Shown here: piece by piece, positions 43,601 through 54,400 of the stretch
Position numbering within the stretch: the first letter of the stretch is position 1
Layout of the letters: each line of letters starts with the position of its first letter
From: Ascaris suum
Lineage: Eukaryota; Nematoda; Chromadorea; Rhabditida; Ascarididae
DNA: 64,000 bases
Direction: 5' to 3'
Assembly: GCA_013433145.1 (NCBI GenBank)
Contig: CM024169.1
Location: 6,145,001 to 6,209,000, forward strand
The notes under the pieces: generated by a model
Told to the model about the DNA's origin: nothing
The model's input: the letters and a program-made list of their open reading frames with translations, nothing else
The model's database searches: none
Program-made: the position numbers and the translations under genes

Positions 43601-46600
43601 AGCGAATGCATCTGATCGGAAGGGTGGACATAGGGAGATGCTTTTGTATTCCTCTATTGTTGCGTGAGTGCTAGCACACCTTTACAAGCTCATAGCTATA
43701 GCATACATTACGGCAATTTCATGCCTTTGTCTATCGATCTGTCGTCGGTCTATTAAATAAAGTCAACTGGAGAGTCACTGAGGGCAGAGTCTAAAAATTC
43801 GATCCGCGCATTCCGAGTAAGAGTAGATCTAACATCAAAGTTTCAGTCCAAAGAATAGGCTCGAGGAAATTTTTGAGCATTAGAATCCGCCTGAAAATTT
43901 CCATACGTTTTGTATGCAATCGGAGTACATATATGTGAAAAAGGCGATTTTCTAATTTCTCACAACCGATCGGTTCGAATGAAATCTGAGTAAATTAGTC
44001 GTATATTTCGTTATTTATAGGGTAGTCCTTATGGCATAATTAATCAATAAACTATTTCAGAGTGCATTCATCTGTATGCTAAGCATCGTATTCGTCTTTT
44101 TGAGTGCCACAATTTTCGCTTCATATTTGAGCTCCGATTTGCCACGGATCGATATATCGGATATTCCTAAAAGTGATTTACCTCTGCTGGGTGAGAATAA
44201 TTTTATTGCATTCAAGTAATAAAATACTATTGAAAATGAGAATAAATCCTTAAAAAATAGTCGAATACTAAACTCAGAAATCTGAGGTATAGCAGAAGTA
44301 TTGCTAATATAAGCACTAGATTGCTCATTTATCAAGTAGATATCAATCAGCTGAAAGTTCACAACTTGATTCGCTTCGATTTAGTAATCCTTTCAATTTC
44401 CCTTCCACTTTTCTTTGTCCTTCCTGTGCATGAAAATACCATGCAAAATGTCTCAAATTATATTTTATATTTCGCTGGTAGCAGATGTTAAAAACAAACT
44501 CCTATGAAAGTATTTATCCATATGTTATGTTAGACCTTTGCCTTTTATTAACACTTCGCCGAGGGTTATGATGAGGCAACTGCGCCTGTGATAGATGCGC
44601 CTTCAATAATTTACAACCATTTCTAGACTTAGGATTAGATCTGTATTAAGGCTTTGGGCTATCTTTCAACTTTACACTTAATCCTTAATATTAAATAACA
44701 TTTTAACACATTCGTTGTTATCAGTGTTATCTGCGCCCATCTTCCGGCAACAATTTTAAAGAGGTGCAGTTGTCGCTGATTGTAATTCAATAGGCATTAA
44801 TTCTGTTTTGAAAAATCCTTGATAGCTTTCAGTCGCTGCCTGCGTATATAGAGAGTGTGCAATTGTCTAGCGAACGGAACAGGTACAAAATGCAGTTGAG
44901 CAGCTGACGGTATCTGAAATTTGTGAACACAAAATTTGTTTTCCAATTTTCCAAGCTAAGTTAGGTCTTACAAGTTTGTCTGAAAAAATGGTAGGTACTC
45001 TTGAAAGTCCATCAAATATTATTCATGTCTTATAACTTCCCTGTGCAGTCGTGCTCAAAACAGGGAATTGCTCTAATCTATCGCAACCTGACTGGCTTGA
45101 GATTCGCCTGAGTTCAGTTTTGGCCAGCTCATCTTTGATTCTGATATATTCTTAGATTTCGTTTAATAATCTTCAACTTTTATTGATTTCAGTTTTATAT
45201 CCTTCTAAGCTTATCCCTACCTAAGCATTCCGCGCAGTACTGTCTGAATATCATTACATATGCGTATTAGCATGTAGCCACCAGACATGCGTTGATATGC
45301 TCAGACAGGCAGTACTTTGAAAGAAAAATTTAATCGCAACGTTGAAGTATTTTTCGCGGTTATTTTGATGTAGTAGGCGATAATCCTTTGTGAAGATATA
45401 ACGATATGAGTTTTTTTCAATATTCTCATGAGCATTACTATGAATGATGCCTATAAATTTAATATAACTTTAAATACACAATTGCCGAAAGCGTAATTAA
45501 AGTGTTGAATAAATTTATTAACACAAAAACTAAAAATATTGTTAAGCAATACGAAAAGCTTGTTTACGGTGGATTTGGAAAGTGATCGGCCACAATAGAC
45601 TGACTTAGTACGACCGAAAAAAGTAACTCGTTTTAAATCGACTATAAATTTAGTCGCAGTTATGAATAAGAGCGTTATTTTTTTCAAAACCCAAACAGCT
45701 AAAAGCATCAGTTGCTCTCAAAATGAAACCCGTTTCAAACATGAAATGTATGCAAACCATTTGATAAGTTGAATAATATTTCGCGGATGCATTCGTTCTT
45801 CCCGACGAACAAAATAAAAGTCACAATAAAAGAATAGAATAACGCAGGTTTGCACAACCGCATCCATAAATTACTGCGTAAATTCTTTACTCATCTGTGG
45901 TCCTGTGGATTTAGTTTTGCATCAGTGATCAAAATCAATAAAAGTGAAGGTACCAGAAAGTCCACCACGGTGCACTTTTTTTACAATTTTGCATGTCAAG
46001 TCAGTCGAAATGCGGATAAAAATCTCTATAATGCCACTGGTTTCGGTCGGATCGGCTCACTACGAGCAGTTTGCCTAGAAGTTGTTTTTTACCTCTTTAG
46101 AACTGTGATGGAAGGGAAGTTGAATTTGCATCTTTAAGTGCTCATGATACTTAGAAAATGATGAAATCGAGTTCCACTGATGATGTCTGAAGTATTGCGG
46201 GAGAAAAACAAATGTGCGCACCACCCTAAAAACGTCATAATACGATATCGCGATGAATTGCAAAACGTCACTTGAGGTGAGCAAATTTTGCAGGGATAGC
46301 TCTGAAGAACTAATAAAATTGAAACCGTTGATGGGTTACAAAACGCATACAGATCGGTAACATTTCCAGTATCCATTACATATGCATATTTTGTGTCGTT
46401 GCTACAATGCCCATTGAAAATTATTAAACAACTTAAAGAATTCAGCACTGGTCAACGTGACGATAGCAGTGTCGATCGCCATTCACTGTTGGGTATTGTC
46501 GGTGGTCACTCGCCTCTATGCTTTTCTGAGTGATCGTGAGCGAATAGTGACTACACCGATAATCACTCCAGGTTTCGACGAAGCTGTGAAACGCATCAAC

Positions 46601-46636
46601 GAAAGCCTCACAATGAGGCAAAACGGATCCGCATAA
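34619..46636 (+). CDS. Four-transmembrane protein, LAPTM4/DUF7027-like (gene A)
   Basis: Three exons join without phase conflict: 34,619-34,810 (acceptor GTATTTCAG, 64 codons, donor TTGCAG|GT); 44,061-44,190 (acceptor AACTATTTCAG, 130 nt, donor G|GTGAGA); 46,446-46,636 (acceptor AATTCAG, two bases completing the codon, 62 codons, TAA). Helix 1 begins [15 protein letters not shown], helix 2 [20 protein letters not shown] ending in an [13 protein letters not shown] block, helix 3 [20 protein letters not shown], and helix 4 contains [14 protein letters not shown], followed by a polar tail (about 30 residues). The hydrophobic pattern and the GT-K start, R-x-LLxPFxVLQ and W-V-x-x-x-Y blocks fit lysosomal LAPTM4/DUF7027-type proteins. 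This is a resemblance, not a proven assignment. The N-terminal exon is uncertain. The first of these introns (9.25 kb) carries an antisense gypsy element. The open frame 5' of 34,619 is intron readthrough. Confidence 0.75.
34811..38454. other. Gene A intron, left part
   Basis: Intronic DNA before the retrotransposon. It holds a poly-G tract (36,836-36,860) and an 11-bp inverted repeat (36,952-36,962 / 36,979-36,989). No coding support. Confidence 0.5.
36836..36860 (+). repeat. Poly-G tract
   Basis: GGGGAGGGGGGGGGGGGAGG-type run, one of several G-rich or C-rich tracts in the window. Confidence 0.9.
38455..38807 (-). repeat. 3' LTR (353 bp)
   Basis: It begins TGTTGTAACTC and ends CGCCCAACA on the plus strand. 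It carries a 23-bp extra segment (a partial tandem copy of ATGACATGGCGCGAA with a spacer) absent from the other LTR, and lacks about 5 bp (GTCAC) present there. Confidence 0.93.
38671..39335 (-). pseudogene. Integrase C-terminal region with GPY/F-like module
   Basis: Two overlapping minus frames together cover the end of the polyprotein. The first holds [20 protein letters not shown] then a tryptophan-containing [10 protein letters not shown]. After a frame change the second has [20 protein letters not shown], the usual GPY/F-type module pattern (W-x-R-H-x-N-Q-L-R). A Ser/Thr-rich tail of low conservation follows toward the 3' LTR. The frame change near 39,210 shows decay. In gypsy elements this part aids target binding and strand transfer. 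Confidence 0.7.
38808..38817 (-). other. Polypurine tract
   Basis: Minus strand AGCGGGGAGA lies directly against the 3' LTR, where plus-strand priming takes place in LTR retroelements. Confidence 0.7.
39436..40163 (-). pseudogene. Gypsy integrase, zinc-binding and catalytic core
   Basis: Zinc-binding part: [20 protein letters not shown] followed by CQPC, that is the H-H-C-C pattern, but a TAG stop lies in frame directly before CQPC (near 39,928). Catalytic core: a [17 protein letters not shown] block with the first acidic residue, then after a frame change DNGTQFIS with the second Asp and [16 protein letters not shown] with the Glu, giving the D,D-35-E arrangement. The frame is lost again after about 39,520. 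The enzyme would insert the cDNA into the host genome; this copy cannot encode it in one frame. Confidence 0.85.
40025..41645 (-). pseudogene. Gypsy reverse transcriptase and RNase H
   Basis: The N-terminal RT (about 41,645-41,230) is scattered over frames, with [14 protein letters not shown] and later a [13 protein letters not shown] block. The palm motif [14 protein letters not shown] (YLDD) lies near 41,150 in the 41,225-41,007 frame. A frame change near 41,060 leads to the longest ORF of the window (356 codons, 41,095-40,025), which holds the RT connection ([17 protein letters not shown]) and RNase H with [29 protein letters not shown] and [11 protein letters not shown], the three acidic catalytic positions. 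The same ORF runs on to the start of the integrase. RNase H and thumb look intact, while the RT fingers are broken. Confidence 0.9.
41645..42030 (-). pseudogene. Gypsy aspartic protease
   Basis: The active-site block [19 protein letters not shown] (D-A-G form) is followed about 60 residues later by [10 protein letters not shown], the second conserved protease motif. Two TGA codons lie just upstream of the active site, separating it from gag. Both would be explained by CGA to TGA transitions, but this is inference. The ORF ends before the RT in a stop at about 41,645. Confidence 0.8.
42032..43127 (-). pseudogene. Gypsy gag with zinc knuckles
   Basis: A glutamine-rich N-terminus ([19 protein letters not shown] from 43,127) passes by frame change into the 42,985 frame with the capsid-like block [16 protein letters not shown] and [19 protein letters not shown], a domain typical of K02A2.6-like nematode gags. 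Around 42,670-42,560 the best-conserved reading moves to another frame ([20 protein letters not shown]) and then returns, as if two compensating indels had occurred. The C-terminus is basic, with one perfect CCHC knuckle ([14 protein letters not shown]) and an upstream knuckle ([11 protein letters not shown]) lacking its first Cys. Gag packages the element RNA into particles. Confidence 0.85.
43157..43491 (-). repeat. 5' LTR (335 bp)
   Basis: It begins TGTTATAACTC and ends CACACCCAACA on the plus strand. It matches the other LTR at roughly 96% by eye. In the transcribed direction it contains TTTTATAAC, a possible TATA-like element. No TGG-starting primer site lies directly beside it (sequence GCGGCGATCAGG); TGGCGATATATGG occurs about 22 nt further in. 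Confidence 0.93.
43492..44060. other. Gene A intron, right of the retrotransposon
   Basis: AT-rich intronic DNA up to the ACTATTTCAG acceptor. Nothing else is recognised. Confidence 0.6.
44191..46445. other. Gene A last intron
   Basis: A 2.25-kb AT-rich intron with no recognised element. The 95-codon open frame at 45,850-46,137 has no splice support. Confidence 0.6.
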
Positions 46637-49600
46637 ATCATCCACATCGTTTCCGGAATTTTGCTCTCTTGCTGAGGTAGTGAGTTTCATGCACACATCA
46701 TTGAGGCCTTTGGAATGTGCAAAGTGTCTCACCTTGTCCTTACATTCAGTGTCGATTACAAATCTTGTGTGCAACGAGTTTTCTATGTTCTTCTCCAATA
46801 ACCTCTGTGTCACAACGTTCTCGCTTGGAAATGATATTTGAAAATGCTGGCTCAGGCTGCCGGTGGTCCACAGTTGGTTCTTTCAGGGAATTTCATCACG
46901 CCATCAGTTGCGATATCAGTATATAATCAAAAAACGCTACTATATTTGCCAGTTCGCGAGCGCTACACGGAAAAAAACCATGAAGTAGACGATTCCCTTA
47001 ATTCTATGATTTATCTATGAAAGCTGAATTGACGTTATGACTGAATCGACCCCATATGTCACTTTTCTTCTTTTGTTATTCAAAAACAGTGACTAGCGGA
47101 ACCAGTTTTAAACGTATCCAGAATTTTCCAGTTCAACTAAGACAAGAATATGATTGCGAAAAACTCTAAGGTTGAATAAAAAATGAAAACAATCCGAAAA
47201 GAACATGACGTTATGTCAATAACCTTCTTGGGCATAAAGAGATCAAGAGAATCATCGGCGGAAGGGGTGAAAAGTTTAATGAGTGCTATGCAGCATCAAG
47301 GTTACAAAAGTATGCGGTGCCACTATAGCAGAATAATTCGTGTGAAAAGTACGCTTTTCTCGAAATCGGCCTTAATTAAATACTGAAAATATTGTGCAGA
47401 CTATAGCCGAAGAAATCCACACGACACAAACAAAATGTTCAGGCCGGCCGAGCTCAAAATTGTGACGCGAATCCGAGTCTCTCCGACTGCATTTTACAAA
47501 CGGGGCAGTTTTTGAAGTGTTAACATCTAGCGAAAGTTAGAAACCTCGACAGCAAAGTTGGAGAAGAAAGGAGCGCAAAAAGTTTTTGAACTATGTCTTT
47601 ACGTCTCCAAATTTTTCCAAAAACTTATTTATATGCATTTTTATATGGTCATTACCTCTTTATTAGTGGTATTGCAAACATGCTTCTAGCATAGTTTGTT
47701 GCGCCGCACGAGAGTTGACGAGATTCCTCCGCCGTCCGTCCGTCGCCAACTGGATGGTCGCCTCACTTTTATAGGGTCGCTCAAATTCGTCGTTCCCATC
47801 CACATTTGCTGTTAATCTTGATGGGGATGTTGTTGGTTAGCGCTTTGTAAAGTGTGTTGTGAGAGTGTTCGAAGTCTTAATCACGTTGTTTTGACTTGCG
47901 GCTTTCGTGAAATTGTGCATCGAAGATTGCTTCGACAGAGTTTATTGGATACTGATCACTATTTCAGCAACATCCAACGAAACACTCTGCTGTGAGCAAT
48001 CAGCTGACAGCAGTATGATGCATTTGGTCTTACAAAGACGTATGGCTCTTGCTCTGAGAGCTTCTTGATTATTTCAATTCCTCAACTCCAGCCCTCACGC
48101 TCCTCTTAACTTACTTCTTTGATGGGAGAACGACAAGCGAAACCTACATTCACACCTTTAGTAAAAAAGCAGTTAACGTAGGGATACTGCAAGAGTGATA
48201 TTTCCGCCGTGCCGCTCAATGTACAGCTCTCTGAACTAAAAAGCCTGAATGGCTTATGATACATGTGTATGCCAACAGCGTGCAAATGCGGTAGCCGCAA
48301 AATGAGGCCCAAAGTCGACATGATGCAGGCAAAAATGAGTGAAGACATAAGCACAACAGCAGCATTCCTTAATTTTTTCTCACACATGGTAATAAGCACT
48401 TCAAAGACGTTGATAAGCACGTAGGGCACGTGAAGGTAAATGCCATTTGCGCAACCAACTTGGATGTTCAAATCGCTAACACCAGGAAAAAGCTATGCGA
48501 GGCAGCAAGGAATTTTGGAATGATAGTGAGTAATCATCTCTTGTTCAAAAAGCATTTCGAGAGGGCTTCCAAAAGTCGTATGAAAACTTTTTATTACTTC
48601 TAACCTTATGAGCATTGATAATCAAGAAATCGTTTTTGTGCAAGATGATAGATTGTGGTATCAGAAATTCTACCTTTTATGTATGTACATATCGCGCAAA
48701 CAAAGATAAATTGTGTGCAACTTATAATTTTGTAATTATATATAACGTACTTTATGTAATGTACACTGCGCAACTTTTTCGTTAAAATTTTGGGAGAAGA
48801 AGCTACTCCTAAGGGATTTACTGTATTTTTGTACCTAACGAGATGCCAGAGGCTTTAATCTCAAACTTCGAGATGACAGAGGCAGTCATTTCGATTGTTG
48901 GACAGAAAGAAGTGGTTTTTCGGTATTCTAAACGAAACTTCTGAACCCAGAAGCTCTTGTCGGAACATGAGTAATTTCGGTTTGCGATGGCAGTGCTTAC
49001 ATATTAGATCTGTTTGAATAAAATCCACTGGTTCATAAAAACTTTTAGCTGCGTCCAGATCAGTAGAATTTTAATGAAATTTTGGAGAAATCAATCCCTA
49101 ACAAAAGTTTTATTGCGATTTTGCATTCGCAAAACTGAGTATGAATTGTCTTTGCTTTTGTAGCAACCTAGTTTAGAGCGGTGTTATTATTCTCATATCA
49201 GGACACATTGCATAGATAATTGAAGTCTTCACTGCATATAGAAAGTAAAATGGCTGTTCCAGCCCTTTGATAGGCAGCAGCAACTTCTCCTTTCCTCTCC
49301 TTCTCCCCCATCCCCTGCGCAAATGCTACCATACTCAAGTATACTTGTGATAGATGTGATGTCACTGACTATTTGGAAACTCGGAGCAGCAATAACGTTC
49401 ATGCTGCAACGTAGCAGCTGTTTGTAGCGTAGAGGGTCGCAGTAGAATGTTTCTACCTATTCCATGTGCTTTAAATTCAATGGATCCCCAGTATGGTTTA
49501 ATTTCCGGTATGTCCGTATTTTCATTGATAGCAAAGATATATCGTTGAATGGCATAACTGCTTCGAAGGACACCGATCCATTAATTCATGCCATCATCAA

Positions 49601-51226
49601 CGAAAGCTTTGTATAAAAGAACGTATAAATGGGATGTTAGCAAACACCTCTGTTTATACTACTGTTGACGCTTTCATTTTAAAGCATTGATGAATATTTT
49701 TGCCTTCAAAGCGAGGAGACAACGAAGGTTGACGTGCTTTTCTTGAGGCCACTTGCCAATTTATGGAAAAGAGCCATTACACTCTGACATCTAAGTGTGA
49801 ACAAGAAAGATTTACTTGCGATGAGTGGGACACCTAGAAATGAGTTGAGGAGCGTGCCAGAGTAACTGAGATGATATCCACCCTTGCAATTTCCTCATCG
49901 GACTTGCCGGTTTCATAAATTATCAAAAAATAACGAAACATTGAAACTAGCGTAATTCCACTCTAACTAACCCGACTTTCCGTAAGAACCAGTGTGAAAT
50001 ATAAAACTGTTTGCTGCAAATGCATGTGAGTTTTGTAGCATTTTGAGGGTCTGCGACTCATTTCAATGGCAGCTTATCGAATAAGACTAAAATTGGCCTC
50101 TAAGGCCGCTTCAAAGGAAGTAGTAAACCTGTCACATTTTGTTGAGTGCGGCTTCACGACTGTCAGCGTCAATTTATCAAAACGGTTCTTACAGATATGG
50201 GTATACGAAAACACGGCACTGCTGTGATATTCTTTCGAACTGAAACTTGCATAAGCGCATGAAAGGGCTGCCTCTGTGCATTAGCAAACGAGAGATACGA
50301 TAGCGGCTAGCCGTCTTTGTTTCTCCTCGCATTTTATTCCATTTCTCTTCCATAGGGATATGGAGAGATTCTTGGAAACCGTTGGCTAGAACAGATTACG
50401 TCGATTCGCACCAAAAGATTAGCGGAGCAGAACAAAATATTATGCTAAAGAATTTTATTTGATCCGGACAACCTTCTTGGCAAAATTGCCCCTCATCTGT
50501 TCCATATAAAGTTACTGCACTCTATGTATCCAGTGATAAAATATCCAGTGAAAAATTTTCAGTTGCAGTTAGCAGCTAACAATGATGCGATTCCTGGAAA
50601 GTCGCTATAGAAGACGTCGAAATCTTGAATAGAAACATTTTTTGCAAGATGTTATTGCATGGGTGCCGCACCTTTTTTCACTGCTCATTTCTTCGTATAT
50701 GGGAAGCACATGTTTCCTATGAACTAGAATAGACTTGGCGGGAAATTAGTGTACTGAGCTCTGCACACACAGCATACAGATGAAGAATCGACTTATCGCG
50801 CTTTCCAAAGGAGGTTTCGCGCCAACAAGTGAAGGAAAAGGAATCTTTCGCAAGCGAATTACACGATGGGTCTCGCGGTGTGGAGTGAAGGATCATGATA
50901 TCATTCATGTAATTTGCAAGCGAATTACATGAGTGATCATATACTCTTGGCAAATTTATTTTGCAACAGTACAACATTACAGCTAACATTATTTTTTTGG
51001 ATATGTATGTGTTTATGTCACGGGACTGATTGGGAAGGGACAACGTGCATTGAAAATAGAGTTATAAAACTTCCAACGTTGATTGATCTGTTTCGAATAA
51101 ATGTTTTAAGGCTATGAATAATTTTTTATGGCTGGAAAATGGCCTCGCATCAATTCACACAATTTGGGTCACGAAAAAAAATGATTTTTTGTGTTGAATT
51201 TGCATAGCAGTCGCTCCTGTTTTAAT
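46637..51226. other. No confident gene
   Basis: A minus-strand 121-codon frame (48,471-48,106) has two hydrophobic segments (VLINVFEVLITM; VVLMSSLIFACIMSTLGLIL) and might be a membrane-protein exon, but it lacks a phased partner. An imperfect 15-bp inverted repeat lies at about 50,900-50,937. A C-rich tract occurs near 49,290-49,316. Confidence 0.35.
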
Positions 51227-51427
51227 ATGAAGGCAATATTTCGCATGTTTTGCATTTCTTGTGACTTGGGAATTTGGCTGATCATGTCATCGGTGTTCGA
51301 AAACGCACATCGTTCCACTTCCTCTGGCATTCTCAATATTGATATAATTGTCTTGGCTAGTTTACATAATCAGGAAAGCACTTTTTTTTTTCTTGCAACA
51401 CATCGACGAGTCGAGCTCAACATACAG
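51227..51427 (+). CDS. Candidate signal-peptide first exon
   Basis: ATG at 51,227, 67 codons, with a CAG|GTGCCA donor in phase 0. The N-terminus (MKAIFRMFCISCDLGIWLIM) is a basic start plus hydrophobic run as in secreted or type I proteins. It is followed by a Ser/Thr segment and NIDIIVLASLHNQES. The frame stays open to 51,496 without splicing. It could be the 5' end of the gene whose last exon is at 56,335-56,499, but no connecting exons were confirmed. Family unknown. Confidence 0.3.
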
Positions 51428-54400
51428 GTGCCAAATATTTTTCACCAAAGATTGAAAAATAGTTCTTCGTTTTCGAATTCGCAATACTCAGCATAGGTGA
51501 AAAAGTGGTGAGATATACATAATACTTGACAAAATTCATTATTAATATCGATGTATGTGGACGATAGCTGTTCGTCTATTCCTCAAATCCTAAATCGTTC
51601 TACACTTTGCAATATTGTTTTATATATTACCGAGCACTACATCATGGTTCTGCATCAAGCAGGTATGGATTAGTGCATTGACCACTACTTCACTGCGTAT
51701 TTGCAAAAAAGCGCTGCATCACTCTCCTTATTTAAGCTTTTTGCAAATTTCCTTTGCTATTTAAGGTTGAGCGAGTATAATGCGAAATATCGGGGCACGA
51801 TTCTTTCACTCATTTGAAATTAAGTCTCTTCATGCTTTCTTTCGTTTTCACCGATTCAATCTACTCCTTGCAAAGATTTACATCTACTTTGTTGTTATGA
51901 GACTGTTATTTGGCAGTTAAAGTGGACAAGAAATCGGCCTGTTCAAAATAAAAAAAAGATGTGATTTAAGCGTACATCTGCGCAGCGCATTCGTTGCGCA
52001 CTTCAGTTACTTGTCTTGTACAGCTTCAGCATGTTACGTTGTCTTCACCCATTACGTGCCTTCATTTCAACTGCTCGGTGTCAAGGCACTGAACAAAGCA
52101 GCCAAAACCTTCGAAATCTTTTTATGCCCACATGTGGAACTTGATAGCTCTAATTGATTCTTAGATGCTATTATCGAAAGGAAGAATGGAGCCAAAATCA
52201 AACGTAGATCTCTAATCGTGCTATCATTCGGGCAGCAAACTTCGCTCTTTCTAATGTTTTTTGGCCATGAATGACTAAAAATAACAGCAGCTTACGACAG
52301 GTAAAGAATCGCTCAAACTTTTACAAATTCTTGCTTGTAATTTACTAATATAAAAATGAAGCCTCTGGTCATTTGTGTCTGTATTTCATCCTATGCACTA
52401 ACAAAATTGCACAGTGAGGTCGTATCGTGGCGGCTTTGAGATATCAAGCAGCATAGCGTTTGAAAAAAGGAGCTTCATTACTCTAAGTCTATGAAATCTG
52501 CGCAAATGATGTAATTAAATTCTTGATTCCCTTCCAAAGCGAGCCAAGATCCACGATTTTATCGAATTACGCACAGTTTTAACATGGAAATGGATCAATT
52601 GTTTTGGGTTACTGTTTCGCTGCTGCTGTTTTCTTAATATGTCGGGTAATTGATTATAATAACCTTTAGCACTCCATTTGTTAGATCAACCACTTGTATG
52701 AATTGCAAGCAAATAAGAATAGTCCATTCGTTTCTAAGAGCTTCAATTGCTCTTTCAATCTCTTCCATAAAAATTTCCTTTTCGATGCCCGACCGGCTCG
52801 AAATGCAACCTGATCGCTTGCAAATTGCATTCTATTTTTGATGCATTTTAATTACTATAACTCTTCCCAACAAGCTCTGAGAATATCACTACAAAATATA
52901 AATTAAGCACATCTTACTTCACTACCCTATCTGCAATGGTTCCCGAGTTGAAATTAGTGGGCTAGCATTTGTAAATGCACACACAGTTAAATGCATAAAG
53001 ACGAGAACTTTAAGCGGCAACAGTAGGGAAGTTTATTTTGCCTCATTTTGCATTCGCGTTCTTTTCTTTCTGGTTTATGCCATAAACAAAACGTTTCACT
53101 GCCAAGTTCGATGTTTACTATAGACAGCTGGACACAACGTTCATTAACTAAACTGCTTAAATAAGACAGTATTCGCGTTTGATAACTCGGGAAGGTAGTC
53201 ATTTTGGTCAAAATTTTGAAGATCATATCAATAGGGTATCAGAAATGGTGCTCATTTGTCGCACTGCAACGGGTTCCTTACCTGAGTGTAGTTTCACTGC
53301 AACTATTTTAGCACACAAACGCCTCTCATTTTCAAGCGGACGTTTTGTTCGAAGCACTTCTTCTGTTTACACCATTGCTGCTATTGCTTCATTAATAACG
53401 GCTGCCAGAACCGGCCACTTTTGAGTTGTTTTTAATAAAATTCTAAGTGAATAAAGAAACATGTGCTTGCTATCGAGCGCATCGAGCATGCATGTTTTTT
53501 TGGCTTATCGAAATTTAGCAGGTGCCCTTTGTTGACTTCCTTCGTATGCTTATGGGAACATTTTTTTCTGAAGCATTAGATGACAACTGAAAAGCAGCAC
53601 ATCATATTTTATTGGTCCCATATAGCATCAAAAATTTAGACCTCTCTAGAAATAGACGCTAAGAAAGGCACCGAAAATCCGTTGCTTCGTAACTACCGAA
53701 TTGTGACTTCCGAAGAGCTATATACTAAACAGTCCAAGGCAAGGCTTGAATCAGTATTTTCGGGCGAATCCATTTCTGTTCAAATTAACAAAATCCGCCG
53801 TGAATCCTTTTCCTTATTCAAAAGGAATTATTCGTGTCTTACCTTTCATGTGTTGTCCCATTTCTGCATTGGTAACTATGTAACGAAGATTGTCATCTTG
53901 CAACGTTGCTTGTGTTTATCAATCTTTGGTGCAATTTTTTTGGATTGCTACCACCATGTTGCCTACAGAGATCGCGTACAATAGGCATTCAGTCGGATGA
54001 GACTCCCGCTCTCAGTATCGTCTGATAAGAATGAAGAAGGCTCAGAAAGAGAGAGGAAAAGAGGATAGGAGAAAAGACCAGAGGAGGGGTGGCTTATTAT
54101 GAAGTACCACCTAAAGAAGTAACTACTAATAGGTATTGGGTGGTGTCACCTTCAAAAGGACATCTTCCTACTTGTATTTCTCTTTCCATTTTGCTTGCTG
54201 ATCGATCGCTTTCAGTTGTCGATGTGACATTTCACCATCCACGCGAATGAAATTTACTGCACTCCAAGATAATTACTGAACGAAATGAACAAATAAACGC
54301 GTTTAAGGACTTTCGAAAAAATGATAAAGAATCATAGGATCGCTAATGTTACACTTTCATTGATTGTGAACGTTTCTTTTAAAGCCATAAAGAAACATTT

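Noticed and set aside
46442..46813. 123-codon minus-strand ORF
   Set aside because: It lies antisense over the last exon of gene A, which is supported by two phased junctions; the ORF is a shadow.
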